Positions 33,979 through 45,115 of a stretch of 64,000 nucleotides of DNA are shown here, piece after piece. Location: the NCBI GenBank assembly GCA_964035575.1, contig OZ037882.1, forward strand, positions 62,001-126,000. Reading direction: 5' to 3'. Both the position numbers and the translations under genes were made by a program. Numbering within the stretch: position 1 is the stretch's first letter; each line of letters begins with the position of its first letter. Below the pieces are notes generated by a model. The model worked only from the letters and a program-made list of their open reading frames with translations. It was not told the DNA's origin and did no database searches. This DNA is from Rhynchopus sp. YZ270_cl-10. Its lineage: Eukaryota; Euglenozoa; Diplonemea; Diplonemida; Diplonemidae.

Positions 33979-34417
33979 CAAGTAATTGCTATCGGAAAAA
34001 AAACGGGGTGTGATGTGGAACTCCATCCTGTAGAAATAATCTACAACACGCCCAGCATTCTGCTCTTCTGCAGGTATGTTAACGCTCTTCGTACGCTGCC
34101 AGATCCACTGGGACGCCAGCATCTGAAACGTTCAAGAAGGGGGGCTGTCCTCTTCGTCCAGCACCATCTGCTCGATAGCGTTGTTGGACGTCGGCTCGGC
34201 AGGCTCGGCGTGTTCCAGCTCGTTTTTGTCCACAGGCCCCCCACATTGTCGTCGTCGTTGGAGCAGTGCGGAAGGAACACAGAATGCACAGACTACAACA
34301 CATCGATCACACCAGGCGCATCAGCACCTCCAGCAAATCGCCAGGATGCTACGGTGGTTTCGAAAAGCGCGCGGAGTTTTCCACAGCACACCCCGCTTTT
34401 TTCTTAGCAATTACTTG
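33979..34417. mobile_element. CAAGTAATTGCT TIR element, copy 1
   Basis: A 439-bp element with ~40-bp imperfect TIRs (CAAGTAATTGCTA...CGGGGTGTG and inverse). The same element is at 44300-44737 and, diverged, at 57923-58346. All three have an A-rich tract on the left and share the right flank (CTTGTTGTT...CCTTCCTTCAACCCTTGTAG), so the mobile unit may be longer than the TIR-bounded part. On the minus strand a short coding-like tract (KNELEH...AIEQMVLDEEDSPPS, then stop) is kept, with changes, in the other copies, suggesting a captured gene fragment. No target duplication is clear. Confidence 0.75.
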
Positions 34418-34534
34418 GCCTTGTTGTTATTGTTGTTTTCAACCACCTTCCTTCAACCCTTGTAGGATCATGATCGATCAGTCGTTATTTTTTTCGCGAA
34501 AACATGAAATTACACATTTCAAGAGAACAAATTA

Positions 34535-34715
34535 AAAAGGGTCCTTATTTGCATTTTTGGGCTCCGCCCGTGCAGTGGTGGGGTCAATCTCGAAAATTGG
34601 ACAATTTTTTGACCACTTAAATTTTGAGAAATATGAGCCCGGTTCCTTATACGTGGGGCCCATTTTTGGCCCCTTTAATCCCCTTACAGGGGGGGTGAAG
34701 GAAGGTAAGTTGAAA
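34535..34715 (+). repeat. Dispersed repeat R, downstream of TIR copy 1
   Basis: AAAAAGGGTCCTTATTTGC, CCGCCCGTGCAGTGGTGGGG and GACCACTTAAATTTTGAGAAA. The same block follows the other TIR copies at 44858-45115 and 58443-59240, and lies inside the MITE at 33520-33665. Confidence 0.8.
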
Positions 34716-35221
34716 ATTACTTCACCGTCGTGAAAGAGAGTTCTTTCTCACAACGAACAACTGCACACGTACGGCGCCCTTTGCTCCCTCCCCCTCCCCT
34801 ACCTGCCCTGCTACAAGGGCAGCTCCTTCTTGGTAGCGTGAACAATAAGATATGTGAGAGGGGTACACACATGGTCATTGAGGCAGTCAGGGGGAAAAAA
34901 AAACTAAGTGTTTTGCTTTGTACTTTGTTTGAGGGATGGGGGAAACAGGAAACAATTACAAGTCATGGAAGTACGAGTTCATCTTGTAGCATAAAAAGTT
35001 CTTTACACATCGATTCCGTAGCTGCCTTTGACAAAACAACAACACCTCACTCTGTCCGGTGTTGTGTCCATTTCAAAAGCAAGCGGGTTCAGTGCTGAAC
35101 TGTATCAGGTACAAAATGCGACAGGGGTCCAAAACACAAGAGGGGGTGGCGGCTGCATCCTATGTATACGAACCGTTTTATTGGTAAAGAAAATATTGGA
35201 AGTTTCGGGGCGAAGCCAAAT
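34716..35221. other. Intergenic; no supported gene
   Basis: A 122-residue plus-strand frame at 34730-35098 starts with ATG but has low-complexity Pro/Leu and no domain. It is not called. Confidence 0.45.
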
Positions 35222-35243
35222 TACTGGGGGGGGGGGGGGGGGT

Positions 35244-36439
35244 AGGGGAGGGTCACTGTACTCGATAAATGCGATTTTTCCGATTTTGATCCTCAGAACC
35301 GCAGAAGTCCCCGAAAACTATACCAAACCACCTAGGGGACCCAAAAAACGCACCAGCGCCCCAGTTTTGACACAGAAACACTCAGATGATGCCTGAAATG
35401 CAATTTTTAAAAAATGCCTACAGAACTTGTACCTGCCCACCCCTGTAGATAGAGCAAATCACACATTCATCACGCCTCAGTGTGGGCCAGGGGCCAGAAA
35501 AGCCCCCAAAGCCACATATTTTCACCCCAGAACCTATCCCGAGGGGTACCCAGCCTGTTTCGGGGTGTTTAGAGGGACTTGGTGGAACTTAGAACCATGT
35601 TTCAAAAAGGGTACAAGTACTGTGCCAAGGGTTTTCCCACCCTAAGGTATCTGAAGCCGTCAAAAAGCGTGAAGTAGGCAATAAATCAAAAAATACCCCC
35701 TGAGGTCAAAAAAACCCACACCATAGGCCCATTTGGACCCCAAAAATCGAATTCCGCCCGGTTTTGGGCACTTCTGACCACTTCTGAGCGACTTTTTTGC
35801 GTTTTTTAAAAGTGACCACCAACTTGTACCTGCCCACCCCCCCTGTAGATAGAGCAACTCACACATCCATCACGCCTCAGTGTGAGCCAGGGGCCAGAAA
35901 AGCCCCCAAAGCCACATATTTTCACCCCAGAACCTATCCCGAGGGGTACCCAGCCTGTTTCGGGGTGTTTAGAGGGACTTGGTGGAACTTAGAACCATGT
36001 TTCAAAAAGGGTACAAGTACTGTGCCAAGGGTTTGCCCTCTCAAGGGACCAAGTACTTGTACCCTTTTTGAAACATGGTTCTAAGTTCCACCAAGTCCCT
36101 CTAAACACCCCGAAACAGGCTGGGTACCCCTCGGGATAGGTTCTGGGGTGAAAATATGTGGCTTTGGGGGCTTTTCTGGCCCCTGGCTCACACTGAGGCG
36201 TGATGGATGTGTGAGTTGCTCTATCTACAGGGGTGGGCAGGTACAAGTTCTGTAGGCACTCTTTTAAAATTGCATTTCAGGCATTATCTGAGTGTTTCTG
36301 TGTCAAAACTGGGGCGCTGGTGCGTTTTTTGGGTCCCCTAGGTGGTTTGGTATAGTTTTCGGGGACTTCTGCGGTTCTGAGGATCAAAATCGGAAAAATC
36401 GCATTTATCGAGAGATTTAACGTGCAGTGACCCTCCCCT
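35244..36439. mobile_element. Foldback element a
   Basis: Ends AGGGGAGGGTCACTG and its inverse CAGTGACCCTCCCCT, next to G runs on both sides. The outer arms (about 35257-35640 and 36041-36425) are imperfect inverted repeats. A second direct copy of part of the left arm (35822-36030) forms a tight palindrome with the right arm, centred near 36042. No gene. Confidence 0.75.
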
Positions 36440-37590
36440 AGGGGGGGGGGGGCACGTATAAGGAAATCCTTAAGGATTTGCTGTCCAAAACCCATTTTTT
36501 TGAAATTTGGGTGAAGAAACCCACTAAAACGGGCGTACCTGGCCGCAAATCGCCCTGGGGATCACCCATATATCCCAATAAACCACCTGACGACCTTCAC
36601 AGAGCATTTCTTGTCTCAAAAAAATCGATTTTTTGTGAAAAAACACCCCAAAATTGCGTAACGCTTGCGTAACGCTTGGGGGCCAAAATTTAGCACTTGC
36701 CAAGAAATTTCTCCAATCAGACAAAAATCCTTCTAAACACCCGAAAAACACCTCAGTCCACATCCGCTGGGGTCCCAGGGTGGAAATGTATAGTTTTTGC
36801 AGCTTTTAGGGGTCCTGGGAGGGTCCCAGGCGTATTCATGAGGGACGGAACCGCTTATAATGCCCGAAATTACCTCTTTTTTAGGGTGCTTTTTCACCTT
36901 AAAAATTCAAAAAAAAGTGCTCAGACAATCACAGAAGTGTCAAAACCCCCTCGGAACTACTCGCCAGACCCCCTGCGGGGTGGAGAATCATATTTGCGAT
37001 CACTTTTTGGGCTATTTTGCCCAAAATAACCCCGTGTCCCACTTTTGTCCCACTTGTCCCAAAATAGGCCAAAAAAGCCTACCGAGTGTCCCAAATGCTA
37101 TTTTTCACCCCACATGAGGTCTGGGAGTCATTTCCTGGGGTATTTGGACACTATGACGACTGTCATATTACTTTTTTTGGGGTTTTCAGGACGGGCTATG
37201 TTTGAAGGAGGGGCTATGTTTAAGCTTTCGAGGCACACACACACACTGAAAAATGCATCTGGGACCCACACAGGACCCCCAAAAAGCTGTAAAACTATAT
37301 GGGTCAGTCCATAAACCACCCCCCCCAAAAGGTAACCTGGGGTCCTTATTTTTATTTCATCTGGGTTCTACTGGGACTTTCTCCCCGATTTTTTTTTTAA
37401 TGAACTCAGAGTTAAGTTTCTGGGTTCAATAAAAAAAACGACGAGCAAAAAGTCCAATTGGAAATATGATGGATACCCCCCGAGAGCAAAATAAACCAAC
37501 GGTAAAAATTGGTACCCTTGGTTTCCTATAGGTTCCTATAGGAAACCTACATTTTCCCATAATTTCCCACACAACTTACTTGACAACAGG

Positions 37591-37971
37591 ATGAAAACAA
37601 ATACAAAAATGGCAAAAGTGAGTAAAACCGTGCAAGGGGCACTGGACTTTGCTAGGGCTCTGGGGGAAACGCAGTTCTCAGGGGAGAAGACTCGCAAGGA
37701 GGTTCTTGCCTACGCGAAGGCACGCAGTTGTTACCGTAGGGGTTTCCGGGAAGACGTGTGGTTCAAAGCTTTATGGAAAGCGAGAGGAATATCCCTCATC
37801 CTTCACAGGAAGAACACCACCCGTGGGGGACGCGCGGTCCAACTGTATTTCTGCAGTAACCTGGATGAGTGTGTGGGTGTGCCATCAGAAGGTACGTTTT
37901 GCACAAGCCTTCCGCGTGTTTGGAGGCACGGACAACGACGCCGCTGCCATTCTCCTTGCTGTAAGGGGTAA
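37591..37971 (+). CDS. Hypothetical 126-aa basic protein inside the palindrome
   Basis: ATG-started frame MKTNTKMAKVSKTVQGALDF, rich in Lys and Arg (YAKARSCYRRGFREDVWFK). Residues 1-~102 lie in the left arm, and the last ~24 come from the spacer. The same N-terminal region is encoded on the minus strand in the other arm (38297-37983), with a different, shorter C terminus (104 aa). Composition is protein-like, but no family is recognised. It could be an element-encoded DNA-binding protein, or an accidental frame. Confidence 0.35.
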   Translation: MKTNTKMAKVSKTVQGALDFARALGETQFSGEKTRKEVLAYAKARSCYRRGFREDVWFKALWKARGISLILHRKNTTRGGRAVQLYFCSNLDECVGVPSEGTFCTSLPRVWRHGQRRRCHSPCCKG

Positions 37972-37982
37972 ATACGCGTTGT

Positions 37983-38297
37983 TCACCCCTCCGTACCTTC
38001 TGATGGCACACCCACACACTCATCCAGGTTACTGCAGAAATACAGTTGGACCGCGCGTCCCCCACGGGTGGTGTTCTTCCTGTGAAGGATGAGGGATATT
38101 CCTCTCGCTTTCCATAAAGCTTTGAACCACACGTCTTCCCGGAAACCCCTACGGTAACAACTGCGTGCCTTCGCGTAGGCAAGAACCTCCTTGCGAGTCT
38201 TCTCCCCTGAGAACTGCGTTTCCCCCAGAGCCCTAGCAAAGTCCAGTGCCCCTTGCACGGTTTTACTCACTTTTGCCATTTTTGTATTTGTTTTCAT
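37983..38297 (-). CDS. Mirror copy of the palindrome ORF, 104 aa
   Basis: Shares its first ~102 residues with the plus-strand frame at 37591 because it lies in the opposite arm. It ends almost as soon as it enters the spacer (SEGTEG). Convergent with the plus-strand copy. Confidence 0.3.
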   Translation of the reverse strand: MKTNTKMAKVSKTVQGALDFARALGETQFSGEKTRKEVLAYAKARSCYRRGFREDVWFKALWKARGISLILHRKNTTRGGRAVQLYFCSNLDECVGVPSEGTEG

Positions 38298-38944
38298 CCT
38301 GTTGTCAAGTAAGTTGTGTGGGAAATTATGGGAAAATGTAGGTTTCCTATAGGAACCTATAGGAAACCAAGGGTACCAATTTTTACCGTTGGTTTATTTT
38401 GCTCTCGGGGGGTATCCATCATATTTCCAATTGGACTTTTTGCTCGTCGTTTTTTTTATTGAACCCAGAAACTTAACTCTGAGTTCATTAAAAAAAAAAA
38501 TCGGGGAGAAAGTCCCAGTAGAACCCAGATGAAATAAAAATAAGGACCCCAGGTTACCTTTTGGGGGGGGTGGTTTATGGACCGTGCCATATATTACCAC
38601 CTCGGGAACCCAGAGGTGGACCGAGGTGTTTTTCGGGTCTTTAGATGGAGTTTTATATGATCGGAGAATTTTTTTGTCAAGTGTTGCATTTTGCCACAAA
38701 GTGTGACGCGAGCGTGACGGTATTTTGAGGGGTTTTTCACAAAAAAATCAATTTTTTTTAGTCGGGAAAGTCTCTGTAGAGGTTGTCAGGTGGTTTATTG
38801 GGATATTTGGGTGATCCCCAGGGCGATTTGCGCCCAGGTACGACCTTTTTAGTGGATTTCTTCACCTAAATTTCAAAAAAATGGTTTTGGACAGCAAATC
38901 CTTAAGGAATTCCTTCTACGTGGACCCCCCTACCCCCCCCCCTA

Positions 38945-40543
38945 GGGGCTATCAAATGCTGTATAATTTTGTCAACAAATGACATTTTTTCGATTTTTTT
39001 TAAAAAGGTGTTTCTAAGTGTTTTCGACCGGAAAATGTGGTACATACCCCCCAAAAAACTACCTGTGCCCCGTTTTTTCACCATTTTGTGCATCTGCGAA
39101 ACTTTTTTTTGCATTTTTCGAAAAAATCTCAAAAACTGGGCACACCTAGGTACCTGAGTGTGCCCATATTCTAGGATAGATGATATGTCAACAAAGGCCC
39201 GCTGCTCTCCCTCAAACCCCCCAGTTCGCCACAATATACCACACCAGGGTTGAATTCGATCAAAATATAGCTGCCACATTCAGTACTTAGACATTCCGAA
39301 ACAACTAATTTTATCCACCAAAAAGGCGCTTTTCTCCTACTAATGGGGGCCCCATAGGGGTGCCCAATGAGGGGGCCCAAGCTTGTGCGCCAAATCGGCA
39401 ACAAATATGGATGGAAACTGAGCCAAGCTGCAAACCTGACACCGCAGTATGATTTCCTCAGCGGGGAAGTTAAGAAGGGCACCTTATACGTTGTTGGCGG
39501 CAATGCTATGAAGGTATTTTGCCCCAGCCTCTAAACCAGCACTTTCAGCTGCGTCAGTGGTGTGTCTGTGGTGGTACCTCTCCTCCGTGAAATTATTGAA
39601 GTGCGATAAAAACCAAGAAGGTGAGTTGTCGGCTTCTGAAGCTCGTCCCCACTTCTCCACGTTAAAAGAGTTGGCTAACTACATTGTCAAATTTATAAGC
39701 AACTCCAAACTCCCACCGTGGTTCCCTGAATCCTACGTGTCCAGCATCAACTGCACACTGAAGCCAGCCCAACAGACACAGTGTGCCAAGCTTCTCAGGG
39801 AAGGGACAGCACAGCCATGATTCCCACCCTCACACGAGTTGTGGCTAAAGACGAACAGCAGTTTGTGGAGAACAAAGAGGCGTACGATGGCGCCACATTC
39901 GAACGATTTTACGGAATCTTCGCATGCAACGTTTGCGCAACTCTCTGACCGTCTGCCAGGAGCTAACCCTCTGCATACGTCCCATATTGCGCAGTACCAG
40001 CAAAACTCCGGTACCGCGCGCGCTTTAGGAATCCCTTGTGCGCTATAAAGTGGTCAAGAAGTTCCAAGGACCACAGCGCAGCCTGCAGATCAGGTTTGGG
40101 GAGAGGTGCACGCGGTGAGCTCGAAGGCAAGAAAACGGACGAAGCTGAAGGACGTGTTAATGGATGACTTGAAGGAAGAACCCGAATCAATAGGCTTGAG
40201 TCCCGATGGGCGCTGAGGGATGACCTTGTCGAGGTCAGAATCGACAATAAAATGTGAACCCCCTTCCGTCCCTCACAGGAGGACTCCAAAGCGCAAATTG
40301 TCATAATCAAGCCCCGTATCTTCAAAAAAAGCATGTACTGAAGGGCACACATAGGTACCTAGGTGTGCCCAGAAAATCGAAAAAGTGAAAAAAAGGTCTC
40401 TAACCACCCCAAAACCGGGTTTTTTGGGCTCATGCGTCATTTTTATGGGGCTGTGGGGTGGATTTCATCATCAGAAGACATAGAAACACGTTTTTTATTT
40501 GAACTTGAAAAAAAGACCAATGTTACCCCCATTTGATAGCCCC
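38945..40543. mobile_element. Foldback/TIR element c with a decayed interior
   Basis: Terminal GGGGCTATCAAATG on both sides in inverted order. ~220-bp imperfect inverted arms share TGGGCACACCTAGGTACCT at 39137 and, inverted, at 40343-40372. The interior (39170-40340) has protein-like stretches such as WKLSQAANLTPQYDFLSGEV and STLKELANYIVKFISNSK, but it is broken and no family is recognised. The element is bounded by CCCCCCTACCCC...CTAGGGG on the left and a long C run on the right. Confidence 0.65.
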
Positions 40544-40577
40544 TAACCCCCCCCCCCCCCCCCTATAGGGGGGGGTC

Positions 40578-41837
40578 ACATCCCATGTAAAAAGTGAGAA
40601 CAGTGACCAAAAAAAAATTTTTTTGAGAAAAAAATGGACATCACCCTGAAAAACCAGAAAATATGGTCCCCAGGTGACCTACAATTCAATTCCGCCTGGT
40701 TTTGGACACTTCTGAGCACTTGTGGGGGTCTAATTCGAAATTTTCAAAAAAAAAAAATCGGCCTGGGACGGTTCTACGCCAAGTCCGCTCTAAAATCCTT
40801 GTGTAGGCGCAGTGGAATGGCAGTAAAGGCAAAGCGCCGTATACACTGTGGAATGGGCCTGCTGAAGGTGTCCTCAGAGGCGATTCTGCAAGCCCTGGGG
40901 AGATTGGGTTTAGGAAAACGCGCGAAAAGGGGAGGGAAGTGACGTGTGTGGTGTATTGAGCCTCCCACACGTACTCCTCTCTGCCGGTCATTGCGTACGG
41001 CTTGTCGTCAAGCAGTATTGCCACATTGGAGCAGTGTGCGTAAGTTCCCAATACGGCGTTCCTTGCCCTTGTGAGCTTTGAGGACACCCCGCTCTTGCCG
41101 CTGTATATTGTGGCGAGCCTGGTCGTATCCACGAGGGATGTCTCTTTCCTCCCACAGTAATCTGAGTGTGGGGTCTGAAGAAGATAAAGAAGACGAGACC
41201 GATGCGGGGCGGTGCTTTAGTCGAGTCTACGACTGGATATCCATATGTCTAGTACAGGGCTATTGCAGACTGAACTGCAAAACCAAGGGAGGAATTGGAC
41301 ATTGCAATATCTGGAAAGTCATACGATGTGTTTCTTTTAAAAGGGAAGATACCCTGAGGGACCGGGTGAGGCAGTGACGGCACATCTGCTCTATAATTTA
41401 CACCTGACTAATTTTCCTCCCTAAATTGATCATGGCCTATTAATGGTGTGGGTACCTAAGCGCGTGTTTTCATTGGTCACTACGACCCACAAAATACAGA
41501 TGCCAGGTGACCGTCTTGTCTTCTTTTGGCTGTATTCAAACGCAATTAGATGATATTAGTCGAGATGTGTCATTTACTTCCTAGAATATGAGTCATGTAC
41601 TGTTGCCATGGCCATATCTCGTTTATGTGCTAAAAATAGGAATAGGCAAGGTACAAACCCTGTCCCACGACCCCTTTTTTTTTCGGAATTTTCATTTTCT
41701 GGTCACTTCTGGTCACTATTTTTGGTATTTTCGGGCCTCCAGGACGTTTTCCGGGGGGTCTTGGGTAGTGACTTGTGGGGTCGGACACTGCGCTACGCGT
41801 AGAATTAAAAAATCCTGAAAAAGTGCACTGTTCTCCC
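40578..41837. other. Spacer with unrecognised open frames
   Basis: Two overlapping frames are of interest. The plus-strand frame 40634-40942 ends in a very basic segment (GRFYAKSALKSLCRRSGMAV and onward to AKRGGK). A minus-strand frame starts at 41132 (MDTTRLATIYSGKSGVSSKL). Neither is recognised and at most one can be real over the shared part. The remainder, 41180-41837, has no supported gene. Confidence 0.35.
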
Positions 41838-41866
41838 CTTGTGACCCCCCCTACCCCCCCCCCTAG

Positions 41867-42516
41867 GCATACACTCGATGCGAGTCGCATGCGATAATCA
41901 TTATCGCATTATCGCACACCATTATCGCACCATTATCGCATGCGATAATCATTATCGCACACGTAGAGGATTTTGGTACAAGGGAAGGCCTGGCCTGTGT
42001 TTCGTTTTTGGGGACATGTAGTGTCCAGGGGAAGTTTCTGTCGCAAAATAGATGAAGTAACCCCATTTTCCCGTATCCCCCAACACCCCAACCCCTCTAA
42101 CCGCTGTGTACTGTGTACTGTGTACTGTGTACTGTGTACTGTGTACTGTGTACTGTGTACTGTGTACTGTGTACTGTGTACTGTGTACTGTGTACTGTGT
42201 ACTGTGTACTGTGTACTGTGTTGCTGTGGGTATATGGGCGTCGTGTTTTGTTGAAAATTACAGATTTTCTTCTCGGGAGTCTCCCTTACAGTTAAAAATG
42301 ACCCGAAAACATAAAAAAAGCGTTGAGGGAAGTGTATTTTCCACGTACTTGACCACGGAGAACCGTGCGAGAACGTGCGATAATAGTGCGATAATGTGCG
42401 ATAATGGTGCGATAATGTGCGATAATGAGCGATAATGTGCGATAATTGTGCGATAATTTTTCGCCAGACCAGAGTTGTGCGATAATGCGATAATGCGACT
42501 CGCATCGAGTGTATGC
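41867..42516. mobile_element. Foldback element d with GATAATG-rich arms
   Basis: A perfect 24-bp terminal inverted repeat (GCATACACTCGATGCGAGTC... at 41867-41890 and inverse at 42493-42516) is followed inward by runs of TGCGATAATG-type units. The centre holds a 7-bp array (42104-42222). Outside, GTGACCCCCCCTACCCCC and a C run of about 15 bound it. Confidence 0.75.
42104..42222 (+). repeat. 7-bp array (TGTACTG)n, ~17 copies
   Basis: Inverse of the array at 31951. It sits in the centre of foldback element d. The open frames across it are artefacts. Confidence 0.95.
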
Positions 42517-42826
42517 GGCCCCCCCCCCCCCCCAGTAATGGGAAACAAATCGTAAATTATTGGCAAATTATTGGGTCCAATCATTCCCATAACCCTCGCA
42601 AACCCGCATTTATGCTCCGGTACGAGCACCCATCATAGCAAAGGGGGGCCAACCAGACCATACCCTGCCAGGGTGAACTTGCATAAAAGAGGGCAGGGGC
42701 GTTTAGACCCTGAGGACTAGGGGAAGTCCCGCATACCCCAACAGAAAGACAAAGGCTGCACTGGTGATAAAGGAGAGGCAGGAGGGCAAACCCGGAAACC
42801 ACCCACACAGGTACACAGGTACACAG

Positions 42827-43007
42827 TACAGTACAGTACAGTACAGTACAGTACAGTACAGTACAGTACAGTACAGTACAGTACAGTACAGTACAGTACA
42901 GTACAGTACAGTACAGTACAGTACAGTACAGTACAGTACAGTACAGTACAGTACAGTACAGTACAGTACAGTACAGTACAGTACAGTACAGTACAGTACA
43001 GTACACG
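42827..43007 (+). repeat. 5-bp array (CAGTA)n, ~36 copies
   Basis: Clean pentanucleotide array entered through GGTACACAGGTACACAGTAC. It is a shortened relative of the CAGTACA unit found elsewhere. Confidence 0.95.
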
Positions 43008-43715
43008 ATATACGGGAGGTTCATTTTTTTTCAAGGGATTTTTTCCTTGCCGTTATTTTTTCGCGCGAAAATGCCATTTTTGGCACGTTTCAACCTATAC
43101 AAACCCGTGGTGACCTCTCTCAGTCAAAGTTGTGGTCATTTTCCCCTTGTGACAGAAACCGAGAACAACAACAAAAAAAGTATACCCCCTAGCAGTTCTC
43201 CGTGGTTCCTCCGTGGTTCTTCCGTGGGTTCTCCGTACCCCCTGAATCACACCAGTAAATAAAACATTTATGCGAAACGCATTTGTCTTTCGTATACACT
43301 ACTACTGTGTCTTTTTGTGTGTTGCAGGTTGCATCACCTGATTTTGCCTGATCTTGGTGGAATTTAGTGAGGTATAAATAGCACAAAACTCCATCAAAAA
43401 TTACAAAATCAGGTGGCATTAGTGGAAAAGCAAAAGTTTGGGGGAAAAAATTGGGGGCTGTTCAGGATACTGAATGAATTGGTTTTAAAATTATTACGCA
43501 TCCACTCGACGTTTGGATAAAGAAAACCAGAGACGAAAAAGGGGGTTTGAGGGGAAGAGTTTAATGCTTGAACGCATCCCCCTTTTCTCAGCCACACAGA
43601 AAAAAGGGAGGGGTAAAAAAAAGTCAATTTCTGGTTTCGGCGGTCTGCTCCTTGACCAGATTCAGCCCTGAGACTGCGCCCATCAGAAGGAGCAGGTTTG
43701 GCTGAGGACAACAAA
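43008..43715. other. Intergenic; no supported gene
   Basis: No domain-bearing frame. Contains a triple CCGTGGTTC/CCGTGGGTTC direct repeat near 43200-43232. Confidence 0.5.
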
Positions 43716-43862
43716 GTGAAGTTGATAGTGCAAAGGCAACAACGAAAGGTAGAGTTGAAATACAAAGCCCTCTCGTGACAGGGTGCATTGGTACAAATGA
43801 CCGGCTGTACCGGGGTGGCCCAACCATGCTGTCCTACATCCATTTCGTGGTTTACATCTGAA
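43716..43862 (-). repeat. Small conserved element (K family) plus a TTTGCA motif
   Basis: On the minus strand it runs from AGATGTAAACCACG (43862 side) through CATTTGTACCAATG to TGTCACGAGAGGGCTTTGTA and TTTCAACT. It then meets a TTTGCACTATCAACTTC motif. The first ~110 bp match 61549-61655 and partly 57639-57745. The conserved length, T-rich ends and lack of a conserved frame suggest a small RNA gene or a short interspersed element. Confidence 0.5.
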
Positions 43863-44299
43863 AAAATGGAAAAATATTTTGACCGTTCTCAAAATGAAAA
43901 AAAAAAACCAAAAAGAAAAATCCTGAAGTACGAAACCCGGGCCAAACACCTATTGGACTATAATTATAGGTCTCCAATGCATTTCTGGTCCAACACTTAA
44001 TACAAACCCGTCAAGCCTCTAGCCTCTTGGCTAACCATGGGTAAGGCATGGGTAAGGGAAAGGGTTTACGGGTTTGCACAGGGATATTTTAAAAAAGAGA
44101 GATTATATTTTTCCTTCCTTCAAAACTTCACACATAACGCTTTTGGTTTTTTTGGGAGACACGCAATACCAGGCTCTATGATATGCACAGAGCCACCCTG
44201 TTGTCATATTGTTTCCCGTGCAGTAATGGGGAAACGTTTCGCACTCGAAACCATAAAAATTAGCGAACACAAAAAAACCAGTGCCGTGTGCAAGAAAAA

Positions 44300-44737
44300 C
44301 AAGTAATTGCTATCGGAAAAAAAACGGGGTGTGATGTGGAACTCCATCCTGTAGAAATAATCTACAACACGCCCAGCATTCTGCTCTTCTGCAGGTATGC
44401 TAACGCTCTTCGTACGCTGCCAGATCCACTGGGACGCCAGCATCTGAAACGTTCAAGAAGAGGGGTCTGTCCTCTTCGTCCAGCACCATCTGCTCGATAG
44501 CGTTGTTGGACGTCGGCTCGGCAGGCTCGGCGTGTTCCAGCTCGTTTTTGTCCACAGGCCCCCCACATTGTCGTCGTCGTTGGAGCAGTGCGGAAGGAAC
44601 ACAGAATGCACAGACTACAACACATCGATCACACCAGGCGCATCAGCACCTCCAGCAAATCGCCAGGATGCTACGGTGGTTTCGAAAATCGCGCGGGGTT
44701 TTCCACAGCACATCCCGTTTTTCTTAGCAATTACTTG
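44300..44737. mobile_element. CAAGTAATTGCT TIR element, copy 2
   Basis: 438 bp and highly similar to copy 1 at 33979, including the right flank and the following repeat R. The few differences are scattered single bases and a small change in a G run, so the two copies look recent. Confidence 0.8.
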
Positions 44738-44857
44738 TCCTTGTTGTTATTGTTGTTTTCAACCACCTTCCTTCAACCCTTGTAGGATCATGATCGATCA
44801 GTCGTTATTTTTTTCGCGAAAACATGAAATTACACATTTCAAGAGAACACATTAAAA

Positions 44858-45115
44858 AGGGTCCTTATTTGCATTTTTGGGCTCCGCCCGTGCAGTGGTG
44901 GGGTCAATCTCGAAAATTGGACAATTTTTTGACCACTTAAATTTTGAGAAATATGAGCCCGGTTCCTTATACGTGGGGCCCATTTTTGGCCAAAATTTTC
45001 CTCAAAATCTGGTTTTGTAAAATTGACCCTTTACTCCCCCCCCCACATCGATTTCAATACTATACCTTACTTCACCTACGGTTGCCCTTACAGGGTGAAG
45101 GTAAGTTGAAAAGGA
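44858..45115 (+). repeat. Dispersed repeat R, full-length form
   Basis: Contains the R core plus CAAAATCTGGTTTTGTAAAA, CCCACATCGATTTCAATAC and CACCTACGGTTGCCCTTACA. The same order of blocks is found in each of the three tandem units at 58443-59240. Confidence 0.85.

Larger units (their letters stand above)
37307..38582. repeat. Near-perfect palindrome, 590-bp arms
   Basis: Left arm 37307-37896, spacer 37897-37991 (95 bp), right arm 37992-38582. Almost no mismatches were seen, in contrast to the weakly matched outer arms of the same element. Confidence 0.9.
36453..38922. mobile_element. Foldback element b, with a 590-bp inner palindrome
   Basis: Outer ends CACGTATAAGGAAATCCTTA and the inverse ending in TACGTG. 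The outer arms (36453-~36790 and ~38590-38922) are diverged, and the inner arms are nearly identical. The left side has ~520 bp (36790-37306) with no partner on the right. The element is immediately flanked by a G run on the left and by CCCCCCTACCCCCCCCC on the right. Confidence 0.75.

Noticed and set aside
34730-35098. 122-residue plus-strand frame
   Set aside because: Low-complexity Pro/Leu segment, no domain, no neighbouring support.
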